Assembly (NCBI RefSeq): GCF_001592965.1
Contig: NZ_LRPC01000028.1
Coordinates: 1-64,000 of the forward strand
Direction of reading: 5' to 3'
Origin: Roseivirga spongicola
GTDB lineage: Bacteria; Bacteroidota; Bacteroidia; Cytophagales; Cyclobacteriaceae
Length of the DNA stretch: 64,000 nucleotides
Within the stretch, counting starts at the first letter, position 1, and each line of letters starts with the position of its first letter. The notes under the pieces were generated by a model. It was not told the origin of the DNA, searched no databases, and saw nothing but the letters and a program-made list of their open reading frames with translations. The position numbers and the translations under genes were made by a program. Of this stretch, positions 26,525 to 35,428 are shown piece after piece.

Positions 26525-28147
26525 TTACCTGCTTTGAAGTGTTGCGATGTAATAGTTTAAGTCTGCTTTCAGCTCTTTGCCTGTTACTTCTTGGTTTTGC
26601 CAGCGTGAAGTTGGGGTAAGTCTAATGCTTTGACGACCAACGGTAACGTCAACAGGCATATCGAATGAAGAGATAGAGTTGATCCAGCGATGGTATAGCT
26701 TACCATCTTTAAAATAGTACTCCAATGTGGGTACCCTTCTATCTCTCAAGTATTGATTGAAAAATGCTGTGAGATCTAGGTTGAGAAATTCAGCTATGAA
26801 ATTTTCAATATCTGAAGTATGGACCGTTTTATGGTAGAATTGTTCTCCAAGCCCTCGGAGTACACCTCTCCATTGCTCATCATCATTTACAATGGTTCTA
26901 AGTGTGTTCAGCATGTTGCCTCCTTTGTAGTACACGTCACCTGGGTAGTCTTGGTAATTGACTCCGTATGGACCAATCATGGGTTGTGTGTTTCCAATGG
27001 CTGTTCTGGTTCCTCTAACGTATTCTTGGCCTGCTTCTTTGCCGAAAAAATAGTCTAAAAACAGACTTTCAGAATAGTTGGTGAAGCTTTCGTGAATCCA
27101 CATATCGGCCATGTCTTTATGGGTAATATTGTTAGCGAACCACTCATGGCCTGATTCATGAACTATTATGAAATCGAACTTCAAGCCCCAGCCAGTAGAG
27201 CTTAAATCTCTACCTAAATAGCCATTTTGAAAACCGTTTCCGTAGGTCACTGAACTTTGATGCTCCATGCCTAGGTATGGAGCCTGTACAAGTTTGAATC
27301 CGTCTTCGTAAAATGGATATGCTCCGAACCAGTGTTCAAAGGCTTCTAGCATTCTAGGTACTTCTTTGAATTGTTCTCTTGCCTTAGCTTCGTCTGGTTT
27401 AAGTGCCCAATAGCTAACCTGTAAATCTCCTTTTTCGCCTTGGTAAGTTTCTTCCCAATTCACGTAGTTTCCAATGTTTAAATTGATTCCATAATTGTTG
27501 ATTGGGTTTTTGACTGTCCAGTGAAATGTCCTGGTTTTTTTCTTTCTATTTCTATCGATTTTCACTAGCTGACCATTAGAAACATCGGCTAGATGTTCTG
27601 GAACTTCCACACTAATATCCATGCTGTCTACCTCGTCATACATATGGTCTTTACAAGGCCACCAAACAGAAGCACCCAAACCTTGGCAAGAGGTGGCAAT
27701 AAAATCCATTCCGTTAGCGTCTTTCTTCCAGCTGAAACCACCATCCCAAGGGGCTCTTCTTGCTTCTCTGGGTTTGCCTTCATAGTGTACAGTAACTTTA
27801 TTGATCGAGCCTGGCGTTTGTTTCTCGGTAAAAAGAATAAAGTGGGCATTGCCCTCTGAGCTAAAGTCCAGCTCTTGGCCATTCTGAATAACCTTTGTGA
27901 TCTGAAGAGGAGCTTGAAGGTCAACTTGCATAAGGTTGTGCTCTTCTAGCACTTTGTATTGAATGGTGTTACTTCCGGTTATTCTCTTCTCATTGGGTAA
28001 AACTTCTACACTGAGATGGTAATGGGTTAAATCCCACCATTTACGTTCTTCTGTAATTGTACCACGCAACGAGTCTTGACGTGTAAATTCTTGTGCGAAA
28101 GATGAAGTGGCGATTAGGAGCAGCGCTAAAAATGAAAGTAACCTCAT
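26525..28147 (-). CDS. Secreted M1 family aminopeptidase
   Basis: 540 residues from ATG 28147; signal peptide MRLLSFLALLLIATSSFAQ sets the start. Gluzincin motif VHESGHEWFANN around residue 333, with the third ligand Glu in MWIHESFTNYSES, and exopeptidase-type LGMEHQSSVTYG in place of GxMEN. The N-terminal beta-sandwich and catalytic domain are present. The ERAP-like C-terminal domain is absent, as in many short Bacteroidota M1 enzymes. Removes N-terminal residues from peptides in the periplasm. Confidence 0.93.
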   Translation of the reverse strand: MRLLSFLALLLIATSSFAQEFTRQDSLRGTITEERKWWDLTHYHLSVEVLPNEKRITGSNTIQYKVLEEHNLMQVDLQAPLQITKVIQNGQELDFSSEGNAHFILFTEKQTPGSINKVTVHYEGKPREARRAPWDGGFSWKKDANGMDFIATSCQGLGASVWWPCKDHMYDEVDSMDISVEVPEHLADVSNGQLVKIDRNRKKKTRTFHWTVKNPINNYGINLNIGNYVNWEETYQGEKGDLQVSYWALKPDEAKAREQFKEVPRMLEAFEHWFGAYPFYEDGFKLVQAPYLGMEHQSSVTYGNGFQNGYLGRDLSSTGWGLKFDFIIVHESGHEWFANNITHKDMADMWIHESFTNYSESLFLDYFFGKEAGQEYVRGTRTAIGNTQPMIGPYGVNYQDYPGDVYYKGGNMLNTLRTIVNDDEQWRGVLRGLGEQFYHKTVHTSDIENFIAEFLNLDLTAFFNQYLRDRRVPTLEYYFKDGKLYHRWINSISSFDMPVDVTVGRQSIRLTPTSRWQNQEVTGKELKADLNYYIATLQSR

Positions 28148-28189
28148 AATTGAAAATTTGCTGAAGATAGGGAGAAATGAGATGTGGAG

Positions 28190-28443
28190 TCTAACCTTTA
28201 ACAAACCTGTGGCCATAATTGGTCGATACAATTGAAATCGAAGTTCAAAGATGCTCGAATAACTGATGAACTACCTTTTTTTCATCCCGAGGAAAGGAGG
28301 GATCAGCTAGTCGACTTTATTGGGCAGGTCCTTCGGCTTCGCTCAGGATAGGGAATTTAGGACTAGTAACGTTAGTGGGGGAGTTGGGTGTCAGTTATAA
28401 ACTGACTTTTCGGGTATCCTTGATACAATCGAGGATGAGTTGA
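28190..28443. repeat. 253-254 bp tandem duplication, copy 1
   Basis: Starts at TCTAACCTTTAACAAAC and runs to GAGGATGAGTTGA. Contains the palindrome GTCAGTTATAAACTGAC, the GGTCGATACAATTG word and the core CCTTCGGCTTCGCTCAG at 28330-28346. No ORF of note. Copy 2 follows immediately. Confidence 0.9.
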
Positions 28444-28696
28444 TCTAACCTTTAACAAACTTGTGGCCATAACTGGTCGATACAATTGAAATCGAAGTTC
28501 AAAGATGCTCGAATAACTGATGAACTGCCTTTTTTCATCCCGAGGAAAGGAGGAATCAGCTAGTCGACTTTATTGGGCAGATCATTCGGCTGCGCTCAGG
28601 ATAGGAAATTAGGGTGCTAAGTAACGTTAGTGGGTGAGTTGGGTGTCAGTTATAAACTGACTTTTCGGGTATCCTCGATACAATCGAGGATGAGTT
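28444..28696. repeat. 253-bp tandem duplication, copy 2
   Basis: Direct repeat of 28190-28443 with scattered substitutions. The hairpin TCCTCGATACAATCGAGGA is perfect here but has one changed base in copy 1. The core reads ATTCGGCTGCGCTCAGGAT instead of CTTCGGCTTCGCTCAGGAT. Lies between the M1 gene and tRNA-Gln. Confidence 0.9.
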
Positions 28697-28722
28697 TCTT
28701 GAAGTTATTGATCAGTCGAAAC

Positions 28723-28754
28723 AAAAAAAGCTCCACATTTCTGTGAAGCTTTTT
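28723..28754 (-). terminator. Terminator of tRNA-Gln
   Basis: On the minus strand AAAGCTTCAC / GTGGAGCTTT stem then TTTTTTTGT, directly after the tRNA 3' end. Confidence 0.8.
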
Positions 28755-28755
28755 G

Positions 28756-28828
28756 TTGGTCTACTAGGGCTCGAACCTAGACTCTTCTGAACCAAAATCA
28801 GACGTGTTGCCAGTTACACCATAGACCA
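28756..28828 (-). tRNA. tRNA-Gln (anticodon TTG)
   Basis: 73 nt cloverleaf read on the minus strand: acceptor TGGTCTA pairs with TAGACCA (U1-A72, typical of tRNA-Gln), anticodon stem TCTGA/TCAGA with loop TTTTGGT and anticodon TTG at 28793-28795, T-arm with GGTTCGAGCC. The terminal CCA is not encoded. Confidence 0.95.
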
Positions 28829-28906
28829 TCCTTGAATTGGGAGTACAAAAGTAGTGTTTGATCTTATATTTGAAAACGTTTTGAGAGAAAAATATCAACT
28901 TTTTTT

Positions 28907-30076
28907 TCAGTCCTCAATTTTCCAAAAAGCTATGCCTCCTGCTTGCTTTCCAAGATAAGCAGTGTCTATCAGCTTAAGCGTTTGTAAATCAAATACATCC
29001 ACCATGCCAGGGGCATCGCCAATACCTTCAACACTTACAAAGGCATATTTTGAGTCCGATGAAATGGCCACACCATGCGTAACTTTCTGGCTGTTGTCTA
29101 GCCTAGCTACTTCTTCTCCTGTTTCTAAATTCCAGATACCTGTCTTGGCTGCAGACTTATAAGACACTACCATAAATTTACCGTCAGGAGAGAGGTCTAT
29201 GTTATATGGGCCTTTGTCTGTTTTGAACTTGCGCGTAGCTTTCCAAGATTTGGTGTCAATCTCCAAAACCTCATCAGAACCATTGCCTGCCACATAAACC
29301 AAGTCTTTACTAGGGTGAGGGCTTACCCATGTTGGTTTAAAAGCCGAATGTTTCATGCCACCCATGTCATGATTCATTTTTGAATGATCCAACTTTGAAT
29401 GATCCATCGATTCTTGTTTTTTCATTCCAGACATATCATGTCCCATTTGACTGTGATCCATCTTAGAATGATCCATGCCTACCATTTTGCTGGCTTCGTC
29501 TAGGTCTAACTGGCGCGAAACTCTTAAGTCCAAAGCATCAATTTCAAATAGTTCACCAGACATCATTGCTACAGAATAATGCTTCATGCCATCTCTAGAT
29601 AAACGACTTCCGTGAGGCATTGCTCCAGTAGTGATTTGCTCTAATTCAGTCATAGATTCAACATCTACTACCGATACTGTGCTTGGTACCATATCTCCAT
29701 GCAGATTAAAGTTTACGCAGTAAAGAAGACCCGTAACAGGAGATATTTGCATAGAGGCAGGGAAGAGGCCAAGTTGCGTAGTTCCAACCACTTCGTCTGT
29801 GCCGGTTTTGAACTTATAAAGCATGCCGTATGGGTTGCCATGTGCCAGGCTTAAGTACCAATACTCGCCTTCAGGGTCTACAGTAATGCCGTGCGGGCCT
29901 TCAATTTCTGCTGGCCAGACCCCCACAGGTATGTTCTTGATGGTTTCAGCTTTCTTTCCATCAAACTTTACCACAGAAACTTCATCTTCAGACTCTGCAG
30001 TTACATAGATGTAATAGTCTTGAGCAGATAGTGAACTGGCTGCCAGCAAACAGATTAATACAATAAGCTTTTTCAT
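28907..30076 (-). CDS. Secreted YncE-like beta-propeller with Met/His-rich loop
   Basis: 389 residues; signal peptide MKKLIVLICLLAASSLSAQ. Repeated blade motifs (GPHGITVDPEGEYWYLSL, GPYNIDLSPDGKFMVVSY, VTHGVAISSDSKYAFVSV) mark a seven-bladed YVTN/YncE-type propeller. Between blades, about residues 200-245, lies an insert of MDHSKMDHSQMGHD-type repeats, like the copper-binding stretches of CopA/PcoA-type proteins. A periplasmic metal-binding or redox-partner role is possible. No copper genes are next to it. Confidence 0.82.
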   Translation of the reverse strand: MKKLIVLICLLAASSLSAQDYYIYVTAESEDEVSVVKFDGKKAETIKNIPVGVWPAEIEGPHGITVDPEGEYWYLSLAHGNPYGMLYKFKTGTDEVVGTTQLGLFPASMQISPVTGLLYCVNFNLHGDMVPSTVSVVDVESMTELEQITTGAMPHGSRLSRDGMKHYSVAMMSGELFEIDALDLRVSRQLDLDEASKMVGMDHSKMDHSQMGHDMSGMKKQESMDHSKLDHSKMNHDMGGMKHSAFKPTWVSPHPSKDLVYVAGNGSDEVLEIDTKSWKATRKFKTDKGPYNIDLSPDGKFMVVSYKSAAKTGIWNLETGEEVARLDNSQKVTHGVAISSDSKYAFVSVEGIGDAPGMVDVFDLQTLKLIDTAYLGKQAGGIAFWKIED

Positions 30077-30272
30077 TTTTTTAGTTATCGGTTATCCGTT
30101 AACGATTATCAGTGTTTTTTAATCTCAATCAGAGTCTCTTTAAGAGGACTCTGATTATTTGTCGCTCAGTGTCTCCTAAAGGGAGACACTGAGCGAGATG
30201 TGCTTAGTCATTAGTCCAAGACCGATGGTTCATGGCCAACTTCACAACATCAATACATATTAATTTTCAGAC
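30077..30272. repeat. Intergenic CTCAGTGTCTCC-type hairpins
   Basis: Two hairpins: CAGAGTC...GACTCTG at 30130-30153 and a perfect 14-bp stem CGCTCAGTGTCTCC / GGAGACACTGAGCG at 30163-30195. The first resembles the hairpin at 17423-17446. They could terminate the leftward LVIVD gene, but no T-run follows. Confidence 0.75.
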
Positions 30273-32255
30273 TTATTTCGACTGAATTTGAGTCTCTTTT
30301 GGTTTTTCAGGCTCTAGTTTGGCAGACCAAAGTCCACTGTTCCAGTCAGAGAAGAAAATGTGCCCTTTGTGAAGCTGTGCCCCCCAAGTGAATGGTGCAT
30401 TGGCAGTGTAACCGTTGCCATCATTCGGAATAAACCATGCTATTTCTCTTCCTTGCTTTCTTAAGTCGCCCATTAATTCACCACTTAAATCGAAAACTCT
30501 AACTCCTGCATTATAGAAGGCTACGTAGAGGATGTCATCTTCAATCCAGTAGTTGTGAGAACCAGCGTAAGGAATTTCAACTCTGGCAATTTCTTCAGGG
30601 TTTTCAAGATCCGTGAAGTCTACAATGTGCAAATATCCACCAGCCATGTTAACACCGCCTTTGCCAGTATTTAGGCCGTAAGGGAAAATCTCGTCACCAC
30701 CAATAACGTAGAACTTGCCTGTCTTACTTCTGTATGGGAAAGAAGCATGGTTAGCTCCGTTAGGGTAGGCATAACTGGCAAACTGAACAGGGTTACTTGG
30801 AGAACCACCAGCTATTCCATTTCCAACATCTACTAACTGAATACCATCGGCCCAGTTTGAGCTGTAGGCAATTCCGTCTTCTACCCAAACATCGTGAATC
30901 GCATGACCAGGAGTGTCTAATTCAAACTTAGAAACCGCATACGGATTTTTAGGATCTTCAATATTGATAGCATAGTACTTTTGGCCAGCACTTAGGGCAT
31001 ATACATGGTCTTGGTAAATGAATACGTTGTGTACACCACCAGTCATGTTTTCATCGAATCTAGACAGAATTTGAACGTCTCTTGGATTCTTCACATCAAT
31101 GATTACCAAGCCATTTTTTCTGTTTGAAGCACCTTCTCTACTGATTACACAGATGGTTCCATCTTCAGAAATTTTTACATCGTTCACGGTTCTAGCATCT
31201 ACCTGTACCGAATCTATTTTGTAAATATTGGCAGGGTCGGTTACGTCCCAGAAATAGGCTTTACCATCTGCACCCCAAGTTCCAGTAACTGCGTAATCTC
31301 TTCCATCTACACCTTCCCAAATCCATAAATCTGAAGTGTGTTTGTCGTTCACAGAACCTTGACCAACCATTTCAATTTTTCTTTGAACATCTCTAGGTAC
31401 AATCTTGAGCGTTTTTGATGCTGAAGCAACTCCTGCAGCAGCAGTTACGGTATAGATTCCAGCCTCATCGGCAACAAATCTTCCATCTTGCTTAATAAGC
31501 CCTGAAGCACTTTGACTTACATCGTCAGAAACGCCATAGAAAGAATAGGTGATAGGAGCATCGGCAATTACATTGCCTTTTGCATCCATAGCTTTTGCTG
31601 TAAAGTGGAAAACATCACCAGTTCTTGCTTGGTCTCCATCGGCAGTTAATTCAATTTTAGTGATAGGGTTTTTCACCACATTTAAGTTGATAGTATTTTC
31701 AATGTCTTCTGCCTTTGCGGTGATGGAAACGCGACCTTCTTTGAAGGTGTTGATGATGCCATAGCTTGATACTGAAGCAATATTCTCGTTCTTAGAAGTG
31801 AAAGTCACTTGAACATCTTCTCTGGTTAGGCCGGCCTCATCAATAACAGTGTAATTGAGCGGTACTGGAGTTCCCGCATAGATTTTATTAGGAATGCCCT
31901 CTACTTTTATCTCAGCGATTGCTGGATACTTTACCAAAACCTTAATGCTGGTACGGTTATTACCTTCTGGGTAGTCTTCTACCGAGCCGCCACCAATTAC
32001 TAAAACTTCATATTCACCTGGCTTGAAAGCCTCAACCATAAGGTCAGCGTCTACATAAAGACTTCTTCTAGCTCTTGAAAACGCTCTAACTGTTTCGTCA
32101 GATTTTTTGCCATCTTCTGTTACGTAGATATCTAGTTTCATTTTTTGTCCAACATCTAGCGTTATGCTTTCTGGTGCGACAATTTTTTTCTGAGCCAGCA
32201 GGCTGAGCGGTGAGAGTAGCAAGGCTACTAAAGTGAGTTTGAGTAATTGTTTCAT
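30273..32255 (-). CDS. Secreted Ig-like/LVIVD-repeat protein
   Basis: 660 residues from ATG 32255; signal peptide MKQLLKLTLVALLLSPLSLLAQ. Residues ~20-310 are bacterial Ig-like (BIG2-type) domains (NIASVSSYGIINTFKEGRVSITAKA, ADEAGIYTVTAAAGVAS). Residues ~310-650 carry LVIVD repeats forming a propeller (NGLVIIDVKNPRDVQILS, GIQLVDVGNGI, YLHIVDFTDLENPEEIARV, GVRVFDL). No catalytic motif seen; probably surface-associated binding. Lies 196 bp upstream of the YncE-like gene on the same strand, and both are propeller proteins. Confidence 0.85.
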   Translation of the reverse strand: MKQLLKLTLVALLLSPLSLLAQKKIVAPESITLDVGQKMKLDIYVTEDGKKSDETVRAFSRARRSLYVDADLMVEAFKPGEYEVLVIGGGSVEDYPEGNNRTSIKVLVKYPAIAEIKVEGIPNKIYAGTPVPLNYTVIDEAGLTREDVQVTFTSKNENIASVSSYGIINTFKEGRVSITAKAEDIENTINLNVVKNPITKIELTADGDQARTGDVFHFTAKAMDAKGNVIADAPITYSFYGVSDDVSQSASGLIKQDGRFVADEAGIYTVTAAAGVASASKTLKIVPRDVQRKIEMVGQGSVNDKHTSDLWIWEGVDGRDYAVTGTWGADGKAYFWDVTDPANIYKIDSVQVDARTVNDVKISEDGTICVISREGASNRKNGLVIIDVKNPRDVQILSRFDENMTGGVHNVFIYQDHVYALSAGQKYYAINIEDPKNPYAVSKFELDTPGHAIHDVWVEDGIAYSSNWADGIQLVDVGNGIAGGSPSNPVQFASYAYPNGANHASFPYRSKTGKFYVIGGDEIFPYGLNTGKGGVNMAGGYLHIVDFTDLENPEEIARVEIPYAGSHNYWIEDDILYVAFYNAGVRVFDLSGELMGDLRKQGREIAWFIPNDGNGYTANAPFTWGAQLHKGHIFFSDWNSGLWSAKLEPEKPKETQIQSK

Positions 32256-32328
32256 GGTTGATATATTAAGATTGAAGATGGAATGTACCCATTCCATAAA
32301 AATGATACAATAAAAAGGGTATAGGTGG

Positions 32329-33921
32329 TTACCAAATACTTTTGAGTTGAGTAGTTCTTGCGCTATTGATTTCTAGTGGATTATCGTCTGAAATCAGGTA
32401 GGCTCGGGTAAAACCTTCAGTAGGGAAAAATACTTCGGTCATTACTACAGAGCCATCATTTAAGAATATTTCAATGGAGGATTCATCTACGAAAAACTCA
32501 ACTTTCAACTCTTTCTCTTTCAATAATTGTTGAAATGGTGCTGTTGCTTCTTGGTGAGCAAAATTATCTGCAAAATCCGTTAAACCTGATTTTGCGCGAT
32601 TACCATACAGAGTACCGTCTTGGAATCTAAATACAAACTCTTCTTGAGTTTTTGGATTGTCTAAGACTAAGCGGAAATTGCTTTGTCTGCCAGACGTATT
32701 CACAGTGAATTCAGACTTGAAAGGAACGGTCAAGCCTAAATCATCAGTATTCATCAAGGAGAACCTGGTGCCTGCATTAACCGACTCCTTCTCAAAATCG
32801 ACTGATTTTGTATGCAGACTCGCTAATTCATTTACTGGCCGAGAAGCTACCGTATAAACTCCAGATGTCTGATTTTTGGTAAGGTGGAGGCTTCTAGGAA
32901 TGGTCATCGCGCTGCGCCATTTTTCCGTAGGAACCACTTGCGCATAATTCCAATTACCCATCCAGCCTAAGAATAGCCTTCTACCATCTTCTTCTGGAAT
33001 ATCGCTCCAAGTAACTCCAGCGTAATTGTCAGGTCCATGGTCTAGCCACTGGCTTGCATTTGGGTCTTGACTGTTGGTAAAGGTTTTTCCGTCAAAGTCT
33101 CCCACAAAATACTGGGTAGCAGAACCGCCATTTGGCCCTCCAGGATTAATACTGAGCAACAGTACCCATTTTTTTTCTTCGCTACCTTCAACCTGAAGCT
33201 GAAAAAGATCTGGGCATTCCCATACACCACCGTGAGACCCATCATTCATTCCAAAGTCACTCTGAAATTTCCAGTCTATTAAGTTGGGAGAGGTGTAAAA
33301 TTTCACTCTATCAAGTGCAGCAAAAACCATTAACCACTGCTGGAAATCTTCGAGCCATATTACTTTTGGGTCGCGAAAATCTTTGATGCCAGGGTTCGGT
33401 ACTACAGGATTACCCTCATACTTGGTCCATGTTCTACCTTTGTCATTGCTATAGGCTATGCTTTGATATTGATAGGTGTTGTTGCCTTCTTCTTCAGCAC
33501 CAACAGGTTCATGATGAGTAAAAATAGCAATCATGGGAGGGTGTTCTCCAGTTTGAAAGCCACTGGTGTTGTTCCAGTCAACTACTGCCGAACCAGAGAA
33601 TATATATCCTAATTCATCAGGGTAAAGGGCTATAGGTAAGTGTTTCCAATGTACCATGTCTGGGCTTACTGCATGCCCCCAATGCATTGGTCCCCACACC
33701 GTACTGTCAGGATAGTATTGATAGAAAAGGTGGTATTCACCATCGTAATATACCATCCCGTTGGGGTCGTTCATCCAGGCTTCTTTTGGGGTGAAGTGAA
33801 TTTGCGACCTGAATTTGTCGTCAGGAAAAGAGAGTTCTTCTTGTTGCTCTTTTTTCTGCTTTTCTTGATTACAAGAGGAGAGTATTAGAATGGTAAGAAG
33901 GAGTAAGGACAGTTTTTTCAT
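32329..33921 (-). CDS. GH32 fructan hydrolase lipoprotein (levanase/inulinase type)
   Basis: 530 residues; lipobox ILSSC at Cys17. Three GH32 catalytic blocks: WMNDPNG (nucleophile Asp52), FRDPKV (transition-state Asp) and WECPDLF (acid/base Glu), followed by the C-terminal beta-sandwich. Cleaves beta-fructosides such as levan, inulin or sucrose at the cell surface or in the periplasm. Its ATG overlaps by 1 bp the stop of the sugar porter gene, so they are one operon dedicated to fructose-containing sugars. Confidence 0.95.
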   Translation of the reverse strand: MKKLSLLLLTILILSSCNQEKQKKEQQEELSFPDDKFRSQIHFTPKEAWMNDPNGMVYYDGEYHLFYQYYPDSTVWGPMHWGHAVSPDMVHWKHLPIALYPDELGYIFSGSAVVDWNNTSGFQTGEHPPMIAIFTHHEPVGAEEEGNNTYQYQSIAYSNDKGRTWTKYEGNPVVPNPGIKDFRDPKVIWLEDFQQWLMVFAALDRVKFYTSPNLIDWKFQSDFGMNDGSHGGVWECPDLFQLQVEGSEEKKWVLLLSINPGGPNGGSATQYFVGDFDGKTFTNSQDPNASQWLDHGPDNYAGVTWSDIPEEDGRRLFLGWMGNWNYAQVVPTEKWRSAMTIPRSLHLTKNQTSGVYTVASRPVNELASLHTKSVDFEKESVNAGTRFSLMNTDDLGLTVPFKSEFTVNTSGRQSNFRLVLDNPKTQEEFVFRFQDGTLYGNRAKSGLTDFADNFAHQEATAPFQQLLKEKELKVEFFVDESSIEIFLNDGSVVMTEVFFPTEGFTRAYLISDDNPLEINSARTTQLKSIW

Positions 33922-35267
33922 TATTGACGGATTAGTTCTTTCTCTAATTGTTCTAGTGATTTACCTTTTGTTTCAGGCATAAACCTCCAAACGAATAAAA
34001 GTTGGAATACCATAAAGATGGCGAAGACGGCAAATACCCAACCTGCACCAATAGAGGTGAATAAAGCTGGAACCATGGCTGGAATTATGGCCGCTAACCA
34101 CCAGTGAACAGAGGAACCGAATGACTGACCCTTTGACCTCAGGTGGTTCGGGAAAATCTCAGATATAAAGACCCAAATAACCGCACCTTGACCAATGGCG
34201 TGAGCTCCAATAAATAGAAAAAGCGCTGGAGGAATAATGGAAGACCACCCATTGAAAAAGGCCAAAGAAGTAGTAGCGAGTGTTATGATGTAGCCAAACG
34301 AACCAATGTACATCAGCTTTTTTCTGCCTACTCTGTCTATAATAAGTACACCTATTATGGTGAAAATGAAATTGGCAATGCCAACTCCAACAGTACTCAA
34401 GAATACGGCATCATCTCCCAACCCTGCCTCTGAGAATATTCTTCTGGCGTAGTATAGCAATGCATTAATTCCACTGAACTGATTGAAGAATGCAATGGCA
34501 AATGCAAGCATTAAAGGTACTCTGTACTTAGAAGAAAACAGGCTTTCTACTGTGCTATGCTTCTGAACTGAAGATGTACGGACAATGGTAAGCTGAGCTT
34601 CCACTTCATTTTCTGGGTAAATGCATTCAAATATTTTTCGTGCCCCTTCTTCATCGTTTTTCTTTAGCATAAGCCAACGAGGGCTTCTTGGTACAGTCAA
34701 GACTATAAGGGTATACGCTAGGGCTGGAACAGCCTCAATACCAATCATCCATCGCCAAGCTTCTGTGTCTACATTTATAGCGATAAGGTAATTAGAAACA
34801 AAGGCTATAAGTATACCGAAAACAATGTTTAGTTGATACAGAGCAACGAGTCTGCCTCGCATTTGTGCTGGGGCAATTTCCGATACGAACGTAGGGGCGG
34901 CAATGGTAGAAGCACCAACACCAAGCCCACCGATAAATCTGAATATAGCAAACAGCCAAGGGTCGCTCACCATGGCCGAGCCTAGTGCAGAGATAGTATA
35001 TAAGATTCCTATAATTAGAAGAGTTTTCTTGCGACCTAATTTGTCGTTTGGGATGCCTCCCAGCATAGCGCCTATAACAGTACCCCAAAGCGCGGAACCA
35101 ACAACGATAAGACCGTGAAAAAGGTCATTGCTGCCGTTGAGTGTATAGGTTGACCACAAAGCTTGTAGCTCTTGTTCTGCACCGTTGATTACAATGGTAT
35201 CGAAACCGAAGAGGAAACCAGCAAGGGCTCCTGCTATAGACCAGAAGTAGACTTTTTTAGCGTTCAT
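33921..35267 (-). CDS. MFS sugar porter, probable fructose/hexose uptake
   Basis: 448 residues from ATG 35267 (MNAKKVYFWSIAGALAGFLFGFDT); the 15-residue upstream extension is unlike the family. 12 membrane helices. Sugar-porter signatures NDKLGRKK, VPRSPRWLM, NQFSGINALLYYA, DRVGRKK and C-terminal PETKGKSLEQLE. Cotranscribed with GH32, which suggests uptake of released fructose or sucrose. No SusC/SusD pair is present here. Confidence 0.94.
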   Translation of the reverse strand: MNAKKVYFWSIAGALAGFLFGFDTIVINGAEQELQALWSTYTLNGSNDLFHGLIVVGSALWGTVIGAMLGGIPNDKLGRKKTLLIIGILYTISALGSAMVSDPWLFAIFRFIGGLGVGASTIAAPTFVSEIAPAQMRGRLVALYQLNIVFGILIAFVSNYLIAINVDTEAWRWMIGIEAVPALAYTLIVLTVPRSPRWLMLKKNDEEGARKIFECIYPENEVEAQLTIVRTSSVQKHSTVESLFSSKYRVPLMLAFAIAFFNQFSGINALLYYARRIFSEAGLGDDAVFLSTVGVGIANFIFTIIGVLIIDRVGRKKLMYIGSFGYIITLATTSLAFFNGWSSIIPPALFLFIGAHAIGQGAVIWVFISEIFPNHLRSKGQSFGSSVHWWLAAIIPAMVPALFTSIGAGWVFAVFAIFMVFQLLFVWRFMPETKGKSLEQLEKELIRQ

Positions 35268-35372
35268 TAAGGTTGAATTGAAAATGTAATTTACTATAAA
35301 TACCTTAATCACAAAGTCTTAGAAATTAAGGTGCATCGGTAGGTTGGCTGACCTGAGTTTTACTTATTAATT

Positions 35373-35411
35373 AAAATACAAAGAGCTACTGAAAGTAGCC
35401 CTTTGTATTTC
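35373..35411. terminator. Hairpin terminator between TIM-barrel gene and sugar porter leader
   Basis: AAATACAAAG-A-GCTAC loop GTAGC-C-CTTTGTATTT: a long stem with one mismatch pair, flanked by A and T tracts on the two strands. Placed 18 bp beyond the stop of the leftward epimerase-like gene's convergent side, it most likely ends that region's transcripts. Confidence 0.6.
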
Positions 35412-35428
35412 ATAATGAATTGATCTTT

